This document shows, piece by piece, positions 23,517-35,871 of a DNA stretch of 64,000 nucleotides; position 1 is the first letter of the stretch; every line of letters begins with the position of its first letter. This DNA is from Leptobrachium leishanense (lineage: Eukaryota; Chordata; Amphibia; Anura; Megophryidae), in assembly GCA_009667805.1 (NCBI GenBank), contig CM019070.1, positions 57,354,735 to 57,418,734 on the forward strand, written 5' to 3'. The notes beneath the pieces are model-generated. The model did no database searches. It saw nothing but the letters and a program-made list of their open reading frames with translations, and had not been told where the DNA came from. Position numbers and translations under genes: made by a program.

Positions 23517-24270
23517 GGGGACCTGGATGTGTTCCTGCGAAGTTTTGAAAAGACTTGTCGACAGTACCAGCTGCCCAAGGAGCAATGGGCCAGGTACCTC
23601 ACTCCTGGACTAAAAGGTCCAGTGCTTGAAGCCTTTGCAGAGTTACCAGCTGAGAGTGACCAGGTCTATGAGGCAATTAAAGCAGTGTTGCAGAGACGGT
23701 ATAACCTCACGCCAGAGGTATATTGCAAAAAGTTCAGGTCCTTGCAGAAGCGGGCCGCGGAGAACTACTCTGCAGTGGTGAGCCACCTGACCACCCTATT
23801 TCGACAATGGGTCAGGGGGCTGAAGATTGACACCTTGGATGCCCTGGAAGACCTGTTAATCAAGGAGCAGTTCGTGCAGCTATGCCCACCTGAGATCCAG
23901 GAATGGCTTCTGGATCGCAAACCCGAGACGGCCCTGGAAGCTGGTGAGCTGGGCAATTTCCATGCGGCCAACAGAGGGTCTGTGGACCGGAGCAGAGGTC
24001 CCCCCAAAGGATCGTCTGGATGGAAGCGCAACTCATCACGACCCCCCAACATCACAGTGGCAGCGCCCCCTCTGTGCCAGTCTCTGCTGGGGAGGGGGGA
24101 ACAAGTCCTTCTTCGCCTGGAAGAAGTGTGAGCCGTCGCTGTTTTATTTGTAACAGTGACAACCATCTCCTGGCAGTGTGCCCGCAGAGGAAGAAGCCTG
24201 CTGTCAGGGTGGCACCTGGTATACGCCGTGGTGGGACCCAATTGCAGGGGGTTGGAGCCCTTTAGGCAGG
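23517..24270 (+). pseudogene. Gypsy gag: SCAN-like capsid and zinc knuckle
   Basis: After the LINE tail the capsid reads DLDVFLRSFEKTCRQYQLPK, WARYLTPGLKG, then a SCAN-like region at about 23718-23955: KKFRSLQKRAAENYSAVVSH, LFRQWVRGLK, LLIKEQFVQLCPPEIQEWLL, RKPETALEAGEL. SCAN domains are known oligomerisation modules derived from Gmr1-like Gypsy capsids; the spacing and the L-x-EQF-x-x-L-P-x-x-x-x-W pattern fit. A frame shift between about 24020 and 24130 moves the reading frame, after which a CCHC knuckle (C-x2-C-x4-H-x4-C, CFICNSDNHLLAVC, 24140-24181) appears, the nucleocapsid RNA-binding element. Confidence 0.85.
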
Positions 24271-24729
24271 GATATGCAGAGTCTACCTTGGAATAAGTTG
24301 TCTGAGGCAGGTAAGAGTCCATGGCGTGGTACAAAAGGGCAAACCAGGGAGGATAGTCAGGATGGTCAGTGGCTGGCAGCAATAAGGCAACGTCAGTGGG
24401 ATAAGCAGGGTCTGGTACACGGTTAACAACACAGGAACACAAAGCAGGTCTGAATATCACTGGGTAGACTTGACATTGCAAAGCCAAGTTGCAGGAGTGG
24501 GATTTGATCTTTTATTGACAGACAAGGGGGTGTGGTGTATGTTTGTGGTTTGTGTTTAACTGTTAACCCCCTTGAGTGCTGGATGGACTGAGGCAGCACT
24601 TTTCCTGGATAGCACTGATGCAGATCTGGTTGTGCATACACACGGGTGCTGATCCCTGACACCTGCATCCACAGCTGGGGGAGGACACCCCTCAGCATCA
24701 CCCTCTGTCCTGTTCGTGACCAGATCGGA

Positions 24730-25010
24730 GGGCAGTGCCAACGTAAACCAGCAAAGCAGTCATTGTCGGGACTAAGAGATACGGCGGCTGAAGTAACTTT
24801 GGTGTGTCCAGGGTTAGTCAGCCCTCCAGACTTTATTCTTGGCAAGACTCTAGCAGTAAAGGGTTTTGGTGGGGTACGTCCTGCGGTGTCAATGGCACGG
24901 GTTTATTTGGACTGGGGAGCGGGGAGAGGTCTGCGGGAGGTGGGGGGTGTCTGAAAATATTCCTACCGATGTGTTACTGGGCACGGATTTGGGTAAATTG
25001 GCGTCACAGT
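24730..25010 (+). pseudogene. Gypsy retropepsin-like protease, frameshifted
   Basis: LRDTAAEVTLV at about 24769-24801 carries the D-T-A form of the aspartic protease active site, and DVLLGTDLGKL at 24968-25000 is the later I/V-L-L-G-x-D loop of retropepsins. The two lie in different frames, with the shift between about 24870 and 24960. Protease follows gag in Gypsy elements, so position supports the call. Confidence 0.7.
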
Positions 25011-25379
25011 ATGTACTGGAAAGGGATGCTAGGGATTTACCCAGGCCCACTAGTGGCTTTACAGTGGAGAGGGCTGTGTGTGGGGGTGCACAACAGGATT
25101 CCTGGACAGGAGGGCAGGGGATGGCAGTGAGTCAGTCTGCGCCTGAGCCAGGTGTGCCCGAGGTGTTGTGTGGTAGCATGAGGGGGCAGTGTTACTGGGA
25201 AGAAAGGCAGGGGGTGAGTGAATACCGCCTGCACCTGAGTCAGCTGGTTCCCCAGACCCCATGCGTTGGGAGGCCGCGGTACCCATGGTAGAAGTGGGTA
25301 CCTGCTGGCAGTCTGCGGGGAGTAGGGGACAAAGCCCGTCTCTGCCGTGCGATGGTGTGGAACAGAATGTCTGGGGGGT

Positions 25380-26000
25380 GGCAGGATACTGTGGTGTGCC
25401 TGCCTAGACCAGACTCAGGTGTATCTGTGACGCCATATGGTTGGGAGCAAGGGCAAGGGATGACTGCGGGTCTGCTTGCACCTAAACCAACCAGGACTCT
25501 AGTGCCCCGTGAGAATGGTGTTGATCAGAATGCCTGGGGGGGGGGGGTGTCAGGATACTGTGGTGTGCCTGCCTAGACCAGACGGCAGGTTCCTTTAGGG
25601 CAGAACCGACTGGGTCGGTGGTGCTGGAGGGAAAGTGTGGGTATCGGAAGGCCTGGAATGAGCAGGATACCACGGTGTGCCATGGGTGTCTGAGACTGTG
25701 CGTGGCGCAGAGGGCATACTGGGTGGTCAGAAGGATAGGCCTAGGGTGAAAGAGGGTTACCCAGTGCATGAACCATCCAGGTTGGTGGTGCCAGGTGAAA
25801 GGAATGGAGAGGCGAACATCCTGGACGGGCAGGATACTGTGGTATGCCAGGCTGTGTCGCGTGTGTCTGAGGCCGTGGTTGGCACCGAGCGTATGCTGTG
25901 TGGTCAGGAGGAAGGGCCTGGGGTGGATGCGTGTTGCCCTTTGAGAAACTCCCCCAGGTCCCCAGTACCACAGGAAACTGGTACTGAGCAACCTCCCTGT
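25380..26000 (+). repeat. Degenerate ~165-bp tandem repeat in the Gypsy spacer
   Basis: AGGATACTGTGGTGTGCCTG starts near 25383 and 25552, with variants AGGATACCACGGTGTGCC (25668) and AGGATACTGTGGTATGCCAG (25829). Spacings are about 169, 116 and 161 bp. In translation the unit is about 56 residues, with QDTVVC followed later by VSEAV-x-GTERML, then P-x-E-x-G and a glycine-rich end. A G run near 25540-25550 breaks one frame. Confidence 0.6.
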
Positions 26001-26107
26001 GGAGGAGTGTGGCATATGGCTGTATGCTCATGGGTTACGAAGCAAGGTGTGCTTGATTAATTGTATGATCCAGCGGGGAACCTGGGTGCACTGGGGGACG
26101 GGCGAGA

Positions 26108-26683
26108 GTGAGCGTGGATAATTCTGTGCCCCAACTGTATGGTTCCCCAAAGTCTGAAGGTGTGGGGACAGTGAGAGAAGGGGAGGAAGTGGGTCCTGGT
26201 TGGGCCCCGGTGACCTCCCAGCCATCTGCCCAGAGCCAGGCGCGATGCCTGACTCCGTTGGCAGTTGCCAAGGGGACGTTTACAGGGGAGCATGGCGCTT
26301 CACCCGGGTTTTCCCTACCCCCTGCGGTAAAGATGGTTCCAGAGCCAGCGACTATGTATGAGTGTTTTGCGGGCTGCAAGACTAAGGTGCAAGGTGAGAG
26401 TGAGCCACATGTGCTGCACCCCCAAAAGGTGTACCAGGAGGGGCTGCAGAAGCACAGGGGCTTCTCTGAGTCTGTGCCATGCTGTGAGTGCGGCGCGAGT
26501 GACCCCCTCCCCCCGACTTGGGAGAGGTGGGGTAGAATGGTGGAGTCGCCAAAGGCCTCCATGGGGGAATGTGTGGGGTGGTTGCAAGAGGGAGTACAAG
26601 CGTTGGTGGGCCATGTGCATGGACACCTCTGGGTCACCCACTCCAGGTGGTTTGCTCGATGCCAGGGGGCAAACACGTGTTAA
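26108..26683 (+). other. Open frame in the Gypsy spacer, unknown product
   Basis: 191 codons open on the plus strand. Cysteine pairs (CFAGCKTK, CCECGAS) and a high proline/glycine content are visible, but no retroviral enzyme motif and no domain I know. The minus strand is also open over 213 codons (26035-26676), so openness alone is weak evidence because the region is GC-rich. It may be a fragment of the repeat-bearing protein upstream or non-coding spacer. Confidence 0.3.
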
Positions 26684-26741
26684 GACGCACGTGAGAGGCA
26701 TGATAGCCCCTCCCTTCCCACGTCTCCTTTTGGATGGGAGA

Positions 26742-28007
26742 TGTAGCAGATTAGAGATGGGAGATGTGACAGATTAGACCTGTATATCTACCGTGATATG
26801 TATTATATAGGCAGATTTATATCTATGGCTATCTATAGATACCAGGCCATTTGGCACAGCTGGCCTAAGAAATCAATGTCTGCATTTCCAGCCTGCTGGA
26901 AGGAAGCAATTAAACAGGTCCGTGACAATTTTCTCTGAAGTCATCACAGGTGTGAATTAAAGATAACACCCTTTGGGTTCTACCCAGCAGGCAGGAGGGG
27001 CAATTGCTCATGGCAGGGAGGAAAACACAGCCGGAGCGGCACCCCAACCGCATATCAAAGAAGCAATCACATCCTTGGATCACTGGAGGTGGTCTCTGGG
27101 AGATGATTGGTGGACCAAGGAATTAAAGCTTAATGACGACGCGTACTGAGCATGCTCAGGAGAGGGGAATTCTGGGGATTGTAGGCAAAGGCTCTGCAAG
27201 CTAGGAGGCTGGACTTAGAAAAAAGGCAGCCCTATATATATTCTGAATCAAGCATGGCTCGGGGCTATTTCCTTGGAGGTCAATCGAGAATTGAGGGAAT
27301 ATTGCCAGCTCCTAATAGAACCTCCCTATGGCTGATCGTCTAGCATATATTGTAAGTAACTAGGATCTGCGGTTATCTCCCTTTCATTTGTTTCCTGTTT
27401 TGTGTAATGTATAATTAATTGATTTATCCTATCCATCTTTTTTATAACAAATGCACTGTGATAATTTTTTCTATATCATAATAAATATTCCTTATTAAGA
27501 TCTGCTTTCTGCCTGATATTCGATCCATGCTAACTGAAGAGACTGGAGTATTTCTTGTTGTTTTAAGCCCGAGTAGCTACGAAATTGTGAGTTGCGGTCG
27601 CTGGGGACGGTTGGGTAAGCGAGCGGGGATTGTTGTCTACGCAGTCACTGTCTGGGTCTAGGATAGACAGACAGCGCGGCTGCTTACGCACGTCACAGCG
27701 AGAGACGCAGTGCTAGTGTCCATGAGGACTGGTGGCAGCGTAACTAATAGAATAGGAAAGTGATCCCAGGGATTGTGGGAGACGTAGTCACTACCAGATT
27801 CAAGAGAAGACTAGTACTGCGTTACACTCCTGGGACCATTGTATCACGCTCTACGTACCTGTTGCGAGAGAAAGTGTGCGGGGACGGATAGGTAAGCAAG
27901 CGAGCGGGGATTGTGGTCTACGGAGTCATTATGTGGGCCTAGGATAGACAGATAGTGAGCAGCTTAACCCGGCATCTTTCGCAGCAGTGCGCGTAGTGGT
28001 CGTGACA
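26742..28007 (+). repeat. 3' LTR of the Gypsy element
   Basis: 1266 bp, TGTAGCAG to GTGACA. Preceded by the purine-rich GGATGGGAGA, a plausible polypurine tract. Followed by the GGGAG duplication. Confidence 0.93.
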
Positions 28008-28219
28008 GGGAGCATAAAAAAAAATTAACCACTGTTAGACATGAAATTTAGAAAAATATCAGACCGCCAGGGAGGTTAACATGCAAGTTGGACAGATTGT
28101 AAATTCAATGGAGCAAGAGCCTATATTCCCAACGTTCTCTCTAAGAGGAGCTCCTGCACATAGGTGAGGGTAAATAGAATTTCAGGAGTAATGGAGTGCA
28201 TGGGGGCTGTGAGGGAGAT

Positions 28220-28990
28220 GGATCAGGAAATGTCCAATAGGGAGGTTCTGGCGTGAGCCGATAGGCCCAATATATATTTTTTTGAAGCATTTTGAAGGAC
28301 TTGAGGCACAGAGAGATTCAGATGATGCGAGGGAGTGCCATTGATAGGGGGCAGCTCAGGAAAAGTCCTGACGGCGAGAATAAAGAGATCGGGTACAAGA
28401 ACATAATGACAGATCATTGGCAGCGCAAAGTCACCCGGATGGAACATCCCTGCTAATAAGAGATGTAGGCAGGGACAGGATGAACTTTGTACATGAGCAC
28501 CAGCATTTTGAATTGAATTCTAAAGGAAACATGGAACCAGTGCAGAGCGTGAGAGAAGGGAGTGGAAGGGGGCAGTGAGGTAGAGGAGTCCAGCCTCCCC
28601 TTGCCTCCAAACCTGGGTGAAGCGCTGGGAGGAAGTGATCTTAGATCCGCAGACACATGATGGCGACAGCGTGACGAGGACCTAATCAGAGGGGGCTGAA
28701 GACTGGGTGGCTCCCTCTGATTAGGTCATTGGGCTCGCCAGCCACCCTCTTTGGTCAGCCTAGGCTACCTTGCCGGGCGGCTGGCTATGCCGGCCGGCCA
28801 CCTGGCTAGGGAGGCTAGCGGCCTACCAGGCAAACGCCCAGTTTGGCTGATGGCCAGTCCGGGCCGGAGTCTGGCAAAGGCATGCGTTATAGACAGTAGG
28901 CAGGTAATCCGGGATCATTTAAGGCCAATGAGAAGTTCCTTACAGTAGTCCAGTCGGGAAAGAAGTGTTCGGATGAGCGTTGATGTGGTC
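28220..28990 (-). pseudogene. Decayed L2-like LINE fragment
   Basis: The minus strand gives LHWFHVSFRIQFKMLVLMYK (28497-28560) and, toward the 3' end, pieces resembling GDFALPMICH and SVPQVLQNA, the C-terminal L2/CR1 reverse transcriptase pattern seen intact at 15159-15635. Frames are broken many times. A GC-rich segment at about 28650-28890 interrupts it. Confidence 0.65.
28650..28890. other. GC-rich insertion within the L2 remnant
   Basis: Contains a hairpin (CCTAATCAGAGGGGGC with GCTCCCTCTGATTAGG, 28680-28727) and then a GGCTGGC/GCCGGCC-rich stretch unlike its AT-rich surroundings. Origin unknown. Confidence 0.4.
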
Positions 28991-29109
28991 TCATAGATGA
29001 CATTACAAGCGGAGTGTTCCTCATCAGCTTCTTTTGTGTTTAACCTTGGTTCTGTGTATGTGTTTGCCTTTGGTTTTCTATATTACAAACAGGGTTATGC
29101 AAGGAGAAC

Positions 29110-29740
29110 CGAACTGGCCCCGAACAGTGATTTTCCCTGTACAGTACAATTTCATGGCCATTCAAAAGCTGGCAATTTGCAAGTGAAATACAGTGATCTT
29201 CGGCACCAATGAATTCCCCATAGAGAAGCAATGGTTAATCTATTCAGAGAACACCGATTAGCACCGAAATGTCAGTGAAATTACCTGATTTTCATTGGTT
29301 TCATGCGGCAGGTTTAAAATCAGGTGAATCCCAAAGGTTTCAATGTTAAAAATATTCCGGTTTTATTCAATAAAACTGTTTCTTCTTTTAACGCGCAGCA
29401 CAAAGTCAATGTTTTAGGCAAATTTGATTTTTTTTTAAACAGACTTTTTATTATTCGTAGGACCTTACATGTAATTTTCAGGCTTTTTTTTTTTGTCCAG
29501 TACTTTTTTGCAAATAGCTTTTAAAAGCAGTTTTTTTTTTTTACAATGTTCTTGGCTTGTTTCTGCAACTGGTCGGCGCCTTATCAGATCGGATGTTTTC
29601 TAGCTGATCGGATCCGATAATTTTGGCGGTTTTCCCTGCATTTCAAAAGGTCCCTGCGGTGAATGCCGAATTCACCAGAGGGTCAGGGAACAAAAAAGCA
29701 CCAAAATTCAGATGCAATTTTAGTATTTTTTTGAATAACT
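29110..29740. repeat. Family D repeat, copy 3
   Basis: Shares GAATTCCCCATAGAGAAGCA, TCTATTCAGAGAACACCGA, GCACCGAAATGTCAG and TCCCAAAGGTTTCAATGT with copy 2. Confidence 0.5.
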
Positions 29741-30362
29741 CCTTAAATCTATCTCAGTTATCCATCACTGGTTCACATGTTCATATGTATGACAACTATT
29801 ATTATCAATCGTAATAAAAATTCAGGCTTTAAAAGTAAACTCCCTTTCACCTAAATAGTAAAACCTCTGCCTTGGTTACTAACCCCCTTCACATCTTAAA
29901 AAAAAAAATAATTCCCTTTTTTTATTATTTATTATTTTTTTCTTTGCCAAACATGACCATGTTTAAAGTATCATTGGAAAGGCCCTGCTAGCTGCCAACA
30001 GTAGGGAGATATTGGGGTTCAAAGGAACCCCACTATCTTTCCTTAGGAGTCAATGAGGACATTTCCCACACGTCCTCAGCAGTGAAAGGGTTAAAAAGTA
30101 AAACTTGCTTCCTAACCCAATCACTCACATGTAGAGTCGTCTGGCACCGCCACCACCATGCTTAGGAAAAAGCATGGGAATCTTCCAGTAGTCGATTCTC
30201 CTCGCCCCCGACCTTAAAGTAACACCAATGAAGCCAGAATGATCAGCTGTACTCAGTTTGGGGAGGTATGCCAACTAGGCCCAGTTGGTTAAGAAGGGGT
30301 AGGAGACAAAAAATACCCGAAGAGCTTCAACAATAAAGCACCTTCATTTGCGCCAAAGAAAG
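29741..30362. other. Unassigned stretch
   Basis: AGCAGTGAAAGGGTTAA at 30080 resembles one end of a piggyBac-like MITE (compare 54001), but no matching other end is seen. Confidence 0.4.
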
Positions 30363-30364
30363 TA

Positions 30365-31971
<1,607 letters not shown>

Positions 31972-32198
31972 TAGATCTATGATGAAGTAATTACAGGTAA
32001 CATGCTCATTAAATGGAACACAGTGAGTGACAAAATTAAGCACAAAAGGGGAAAGAGGGTAACCAATACTGAACACTTTTTTTTTAAAAAAAAAAGGCAA
32101 GATTCACCTTTTGTAACAGGCATACAGCTACAGGAAGAAGGACGATGACCTGCAAGCCCACAACTACTGCAAATACCGGTTCTGCTCTTAAGCATATA

Positions 32199-33812
32199 CA
32201 GTTGTGTTCAAAATTATTCAACCCCCAATGCTGTAAAGGGTTTTAGAGAATTTAGTGTACATTTGTAATTGTATTCAGAATGAAATCCTACAAGGACTTT
32301 TTAAAGAACCATATGCAACTAAAATGACATCAATTGGTTTTGTAATACAGTAGTAAATGTTTCTTTTGTGAATTCTTCATTGACACAATTATTCAACCCC
32401 TTAAAGACTACCACTCTGAAGAACAGAGGTTCATTCAAGTGTTTTCAATCAGGTATTGAAAACACCTGTGGATGTCACGGAGCAGCAATAAAGCATAATA
32501 AGCACAAATTAGGCAGCTTTAAAATCACTGATACTCAGCTCCTTCTAGACATTTACTGGTGTGGTTACAAACATGGTGAAGTCAAGAGAATGGTCCAGGA
32601 AGACAAGAGAAGAGGTGATTACTCTTCACAGGAAGGGCAATGGCTATAAGAAGATTGCAAAGATGTTAAACATACCAAGAGAGACCATAGGAAGCATCAT
32701 TCGCAAATTCAAGGCAAAGGGCACTGTTGAAACGCTACCTGGTCGTTGCAGAAAGAAGATGCTGACTTCGACTGCTGTGCGCTACCTGAAGCGTAAAGTG
32801 GAGAAAAGTCCCGTGTGACTGCTGAGGAACTGAGAAAAGATGTCAGATGTGGGTACTGAAGTTTCAGCTCAGACAATACGGCGCACACTGCGTAATGAAG
32901 GCCTCCATGCCAGAACTCCCAGGCGCACCCCCTTGCTGTCTCCAAAGAATAAGAAGAGTCGACTGCAGTATGCCAAAACTCATGTGGACAAACCACAGAA
33001 GTTTTGGGATAGTGTTCTGTGGACTGATGAAACAAAATTAGAACGGTTTGGGCCCATGGATCAACGCTATGTTTGGAAGAGGAAGAACAAGGCCTATGAA
33101 GAAAAGAACCCCTTGCCTACTGTGAAGCATGGCGGGGGGGGGGGGGGGTCAATCATGCTTTGAGGCTGTTTTGCTTCTGCAGGTACAGGGAAGCTTCAGC
33201 GTGTGCAAGGTACCATGAATTCTCTTCAGTACCAGGAGATCTTGGATGACAATGTGATGCAGTCCGTCACAAACCTGAGGCTTGGGAGACGTTGGACCTT
33301 TCAACAGGACAATGATCCCAAGCATACCTCCAAGTCCACTAGAGCATGGTTGCAGATTAAAGGCTGGAACATTTTGGAGTGGCCATCGCAGTCACCTGAC
33401 TTAAATCCGATTGAGAACCTCTGGTGGGACTTAAAGAAAGCAGTTGCAGTGCGCAAGCCTAAGAATGTGACTGAACTGGTGGCTTTTGCCCATGACGAAT
33501 GGGCGAAGATACCCGTAGATCGCTGCAAGACACTTGTTTCAAGCTATGCTTCACGTTTAAAAGCTGTTATAACTGTAAAAGGATGTTGTACTAAGATTGA
33601 ATGTCACTTGGGGGTTGAATAAAACGGATAATGATGTGAGCACAGAAAAGACATTTGTGGTTATTTCATTATAAATGTTATGTTATATTTGTCTGACCTA
33701 CACGTGCCTCTTTGATTTAATTGTAAGCAAGATGACTGAATGATCAAAATCAATGTCAAACTGGCCAAAACACTCCGTTTCAGTGGGGGTTGAATAATTT
33801 TGAACACAACTG
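32199..33812 (+). mobile_element. Tc1-like DNA transposon 3 (different family)
   Basis: CAGTTGTGTTCAAAATTATT and its complement AATAATTTTGAACACAACTG bound 1614 bp, with TA at 32197-32198 and 33813-33814. Transposase pieces from about 32573 to 33615 show the helix-turn-helix (KIAKMLNIPRETIGSIIRKF), WTDETKLERFGPMDQRYVWK (first Asp), [18 protein letters not shown] (second Asp) and [18 protein letters not shown] (Glu). Two compensating shifts near 32812 and 32862, a 14-G run near 33133, and TGA in place of a conserved Trp near 33163 inactivate it. Confidence 0.93.
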
Positions 33813-33814
33813 TA

Positions 33815-35763
33815 AATGAAAGTTCATAGTGTCCAATGTCGTCACCACCCCCCTGTAATATGTTAAATATCCCTGCTTTTTTTCTTACAGACTTAATTAA
33901 AACGCAATCCCGGACAGGCACATATTGAAAAACCTAAATGGAGTGTAATGTGTTACACAGGGATTCTAGGAAAGTTGCTGGGAAACAAAAACTGATGATT
34001 TTGATCATTCATGCAGAAAGTCCACATTAGTACAAGCTCCCTCAGCGACAACCAGACATGACTTCCACAGCTTGAGCGGAAGTTGCAGTATGTCGTGTGA
34101 CCAAGTGGTGGCTGGATGAACGAGTGAGCGTCCAGCCCATCGGAAGACTTTCAATGTCAGTATTCCTTCCAGCCAATGGCTTGCAAATCAAAGAAAAGTC
34201 CTGCTACTGGGAACCTTGGCATGAAACGAAAACGGACTACAGCTTCTAGGCGAAGCTAAACTTTACTAGGAGGGCTGAATTCGTACACTCAGGTCACTGT
34301 GACCACTCAATTACGCAGAGTGTTCCTTTTTTCTAATCCATGCACAATTTTGGCACATTTTCTAGGTATGCTATAGACCAGTCTGTACGATTAAAAACAC
34401 AATACATGGAGAGTAGGGCTAAAATAAAGACAAACCTAATGTCATTGCAGAGGTGGGAAGACCATAGAAGATTTTCTTTATTCTACAGTTACACAATTCC
34501 AACGTTTGCATTTTTTAAGCTCTGTGCTTAATATTTTAGACAGAATAATTCCAATCTAGAGATTTACAATTAGTTCCTAAGAAAGTTTAAATATATTTAT
34601 AAAAAACATTACAAAATGGAGTGTGTGGTGGCTGCGTCAACGTTCCCGGGACGCTCTTGCTTACATTCACTTGGCAAAATAAATATTCCCAACTTATTTA
34701 GCATATAAGGCCTTGTGGGACGCCACAACGAACATTATGTGCCAACAAAAATGCTTGTGCTTTACCTGAAGACAACATCCTTGGAGAGCAGAGACCCGCT
34801 GTAGACCAACACAAAACTCTATGCTTCTTATAGCAGCCTCAAAGAAAGGATTAACCGGCGATGACCTTGTCAACTTTGCATTTAAGTATTTACGATCTAT
34901 TTTAACTAGATCTACCCAGTAAGTAATTTCCTGAACCTACGGCAGATGAAGGGTTGAATATACATGGCACAAAGTGAAGGCAATAAACCGACTGAGCCAC
35001 TTTGTCCATTTGCAGGTGACATCATGAGAGGATAATCCTGGAGTGACAGCACATCTTCAAGAAATACAGCATCAGGAAATAATTAGCTTTTCTGTGTCTC
35101 GCAACCCCCATATCTCCTGAACCAACCTTTATAGCCCAAATACCCTTTTATATATTTGAAAATCGCCATCACCCTTTATATTCTTTATGCTGGCTCAAAC
35201 AATGAGTAGTTTCCTTGTAGTAAACCTCACCGAATCAGGTGATAGTAAGAAAAGTAAGAGCAGCCACTTGTTTTTCTAAAGCAAACACCGTTCCCCCACA
35301 TATCGCTTATTGGACAGTCACCGCATTAGATTGTTTGGCACAAACTCTCATTTCTCATGGAGAAAAATGGAGGACATAGAAGCCGGTCACCGACCCCGCA
35401 GCACAATATGTAGCCCCTGCATCCAAGTCACAGTAAGCAACAACTCATGGCAAAGAAAAAAGTTGGTTAATAAATGAGGCGGTCAGTAGATTCTGAAACA
35501 AAGAAAATCCCATTTCCTTTATATAGAAGGTAAGCCCATAAAAAAAATGTATTTATGTAATAAAGGATTTTGTTCCATGCAAGAGAATTGGCAGTATAGT
35601 CAGAGGCCAGTTTCATATGGCTGAAAATTCATTAAGACATATAAACACGGAAGACTCACTTGAGTTATATTGAGTTAATGACGTATAAATATATTTTTTT
35701 GTACGGGGAGAAAAGAAAAATTCGGCACTTTTGGGAGAAAAAAAAAATATGAAATCAGTCAAT
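33815..35763 (-). other. sh3glb1: Probable sh3glb1 3' UTR and downstream region
   Basis: No coding sequence or repeat is visible for about 1.9 kb after the sh3glb1 stop. The part nearest the gene is likely 3' UTR because vertebrate SH3GLB1 messages have long 3' UTRs; its extent cannot be fixed from sequence alone. Confidence 0.5.
34477..34482 (-). terminator. Possible poly(A) signal AATAAA for sh3glb1
   Basis: TTTATT on the plus strand is AATAAA on the minus strand, about 1.28 kb after the stop codon; the first exact hexamer I found in that direction. Variant signals nearer the stop remain possible. Confidence 0.3.
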
Positions 35764-35871
35764 TTAGTTGAGTAACTCCAGGTATGTAATTGGCACTTTT
35801 CCTTTTTGATTTCCTCTTTCGCCCATTAGCCAGTCAGAATCCATCCCAGGCATGCTGTAAACACTTATAAT
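35764..35871 (-). CDS. sh3glb1: sh3glb1 last coding exon: C-terminal half of the SH3 domain
   Basis: Acceptor TCTCCGCAG precedes the exon; phase 0. It encodes 35 residues then TAA (35766-35764): SMPGMDSDWLMGERGNQKGK followed by VPITYLELLN at the C-terminus. The Trp in DSDWLMGE and the P-x-x-Y-L ending are the conserved SH3 ligand-groove residues. The family sequence ends at the same LELLN residues, so the end is complete. The SH3 domain is known to bind proline-rich partners such as UVRAG in the mammalian protein. Confidence 0.97.
   Translation of the reverse strand: MISVYSMPGMDSDWLMGERGNQKGKVPITYLELLN

Larger units (their letters stand above)
21386..28007 (+). mobile_element. Gypsy LTR retrotransposon, non-autonomous (SCAN-type capsid, no RT/IN seen)
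   Basis: Two LTRs beginning TGTAGCAG and ending GTGACA enclose a 4.1-kb interior; GGGAG at 21381-21385 and 28008-28012 is a perfect 5-bp target duplication. The interior gives, in order, a gag N-terminal helix-rich segment, a SCAN-like capsid part, a CCHC zinc knuckle, and a retropepsin-like protease. From about 25010 to 26741 no integrase, reverse transcriptase or RNase H motif is visible in any frame. The SCAN-like capsid points to the Gmr1-like Gypsy group, which is known as the source of the vertebrate SCAN domain. Frames are broken, so no product is expected. I infer a non-autonomous derivative mobilised by a full-length relative. Confidence 0.85.

Noticed and set aside
23765..24487. 240-codon minus-strand open frame
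   Set aside because: It is the antisense shadow of the Gypsy gag.
26035..26676. 213-codon minus-strand open frame
   Set aside because: Lies opposite another open frame in a GC-rich Gypsy spacer; stop codons are rare there in all frames.
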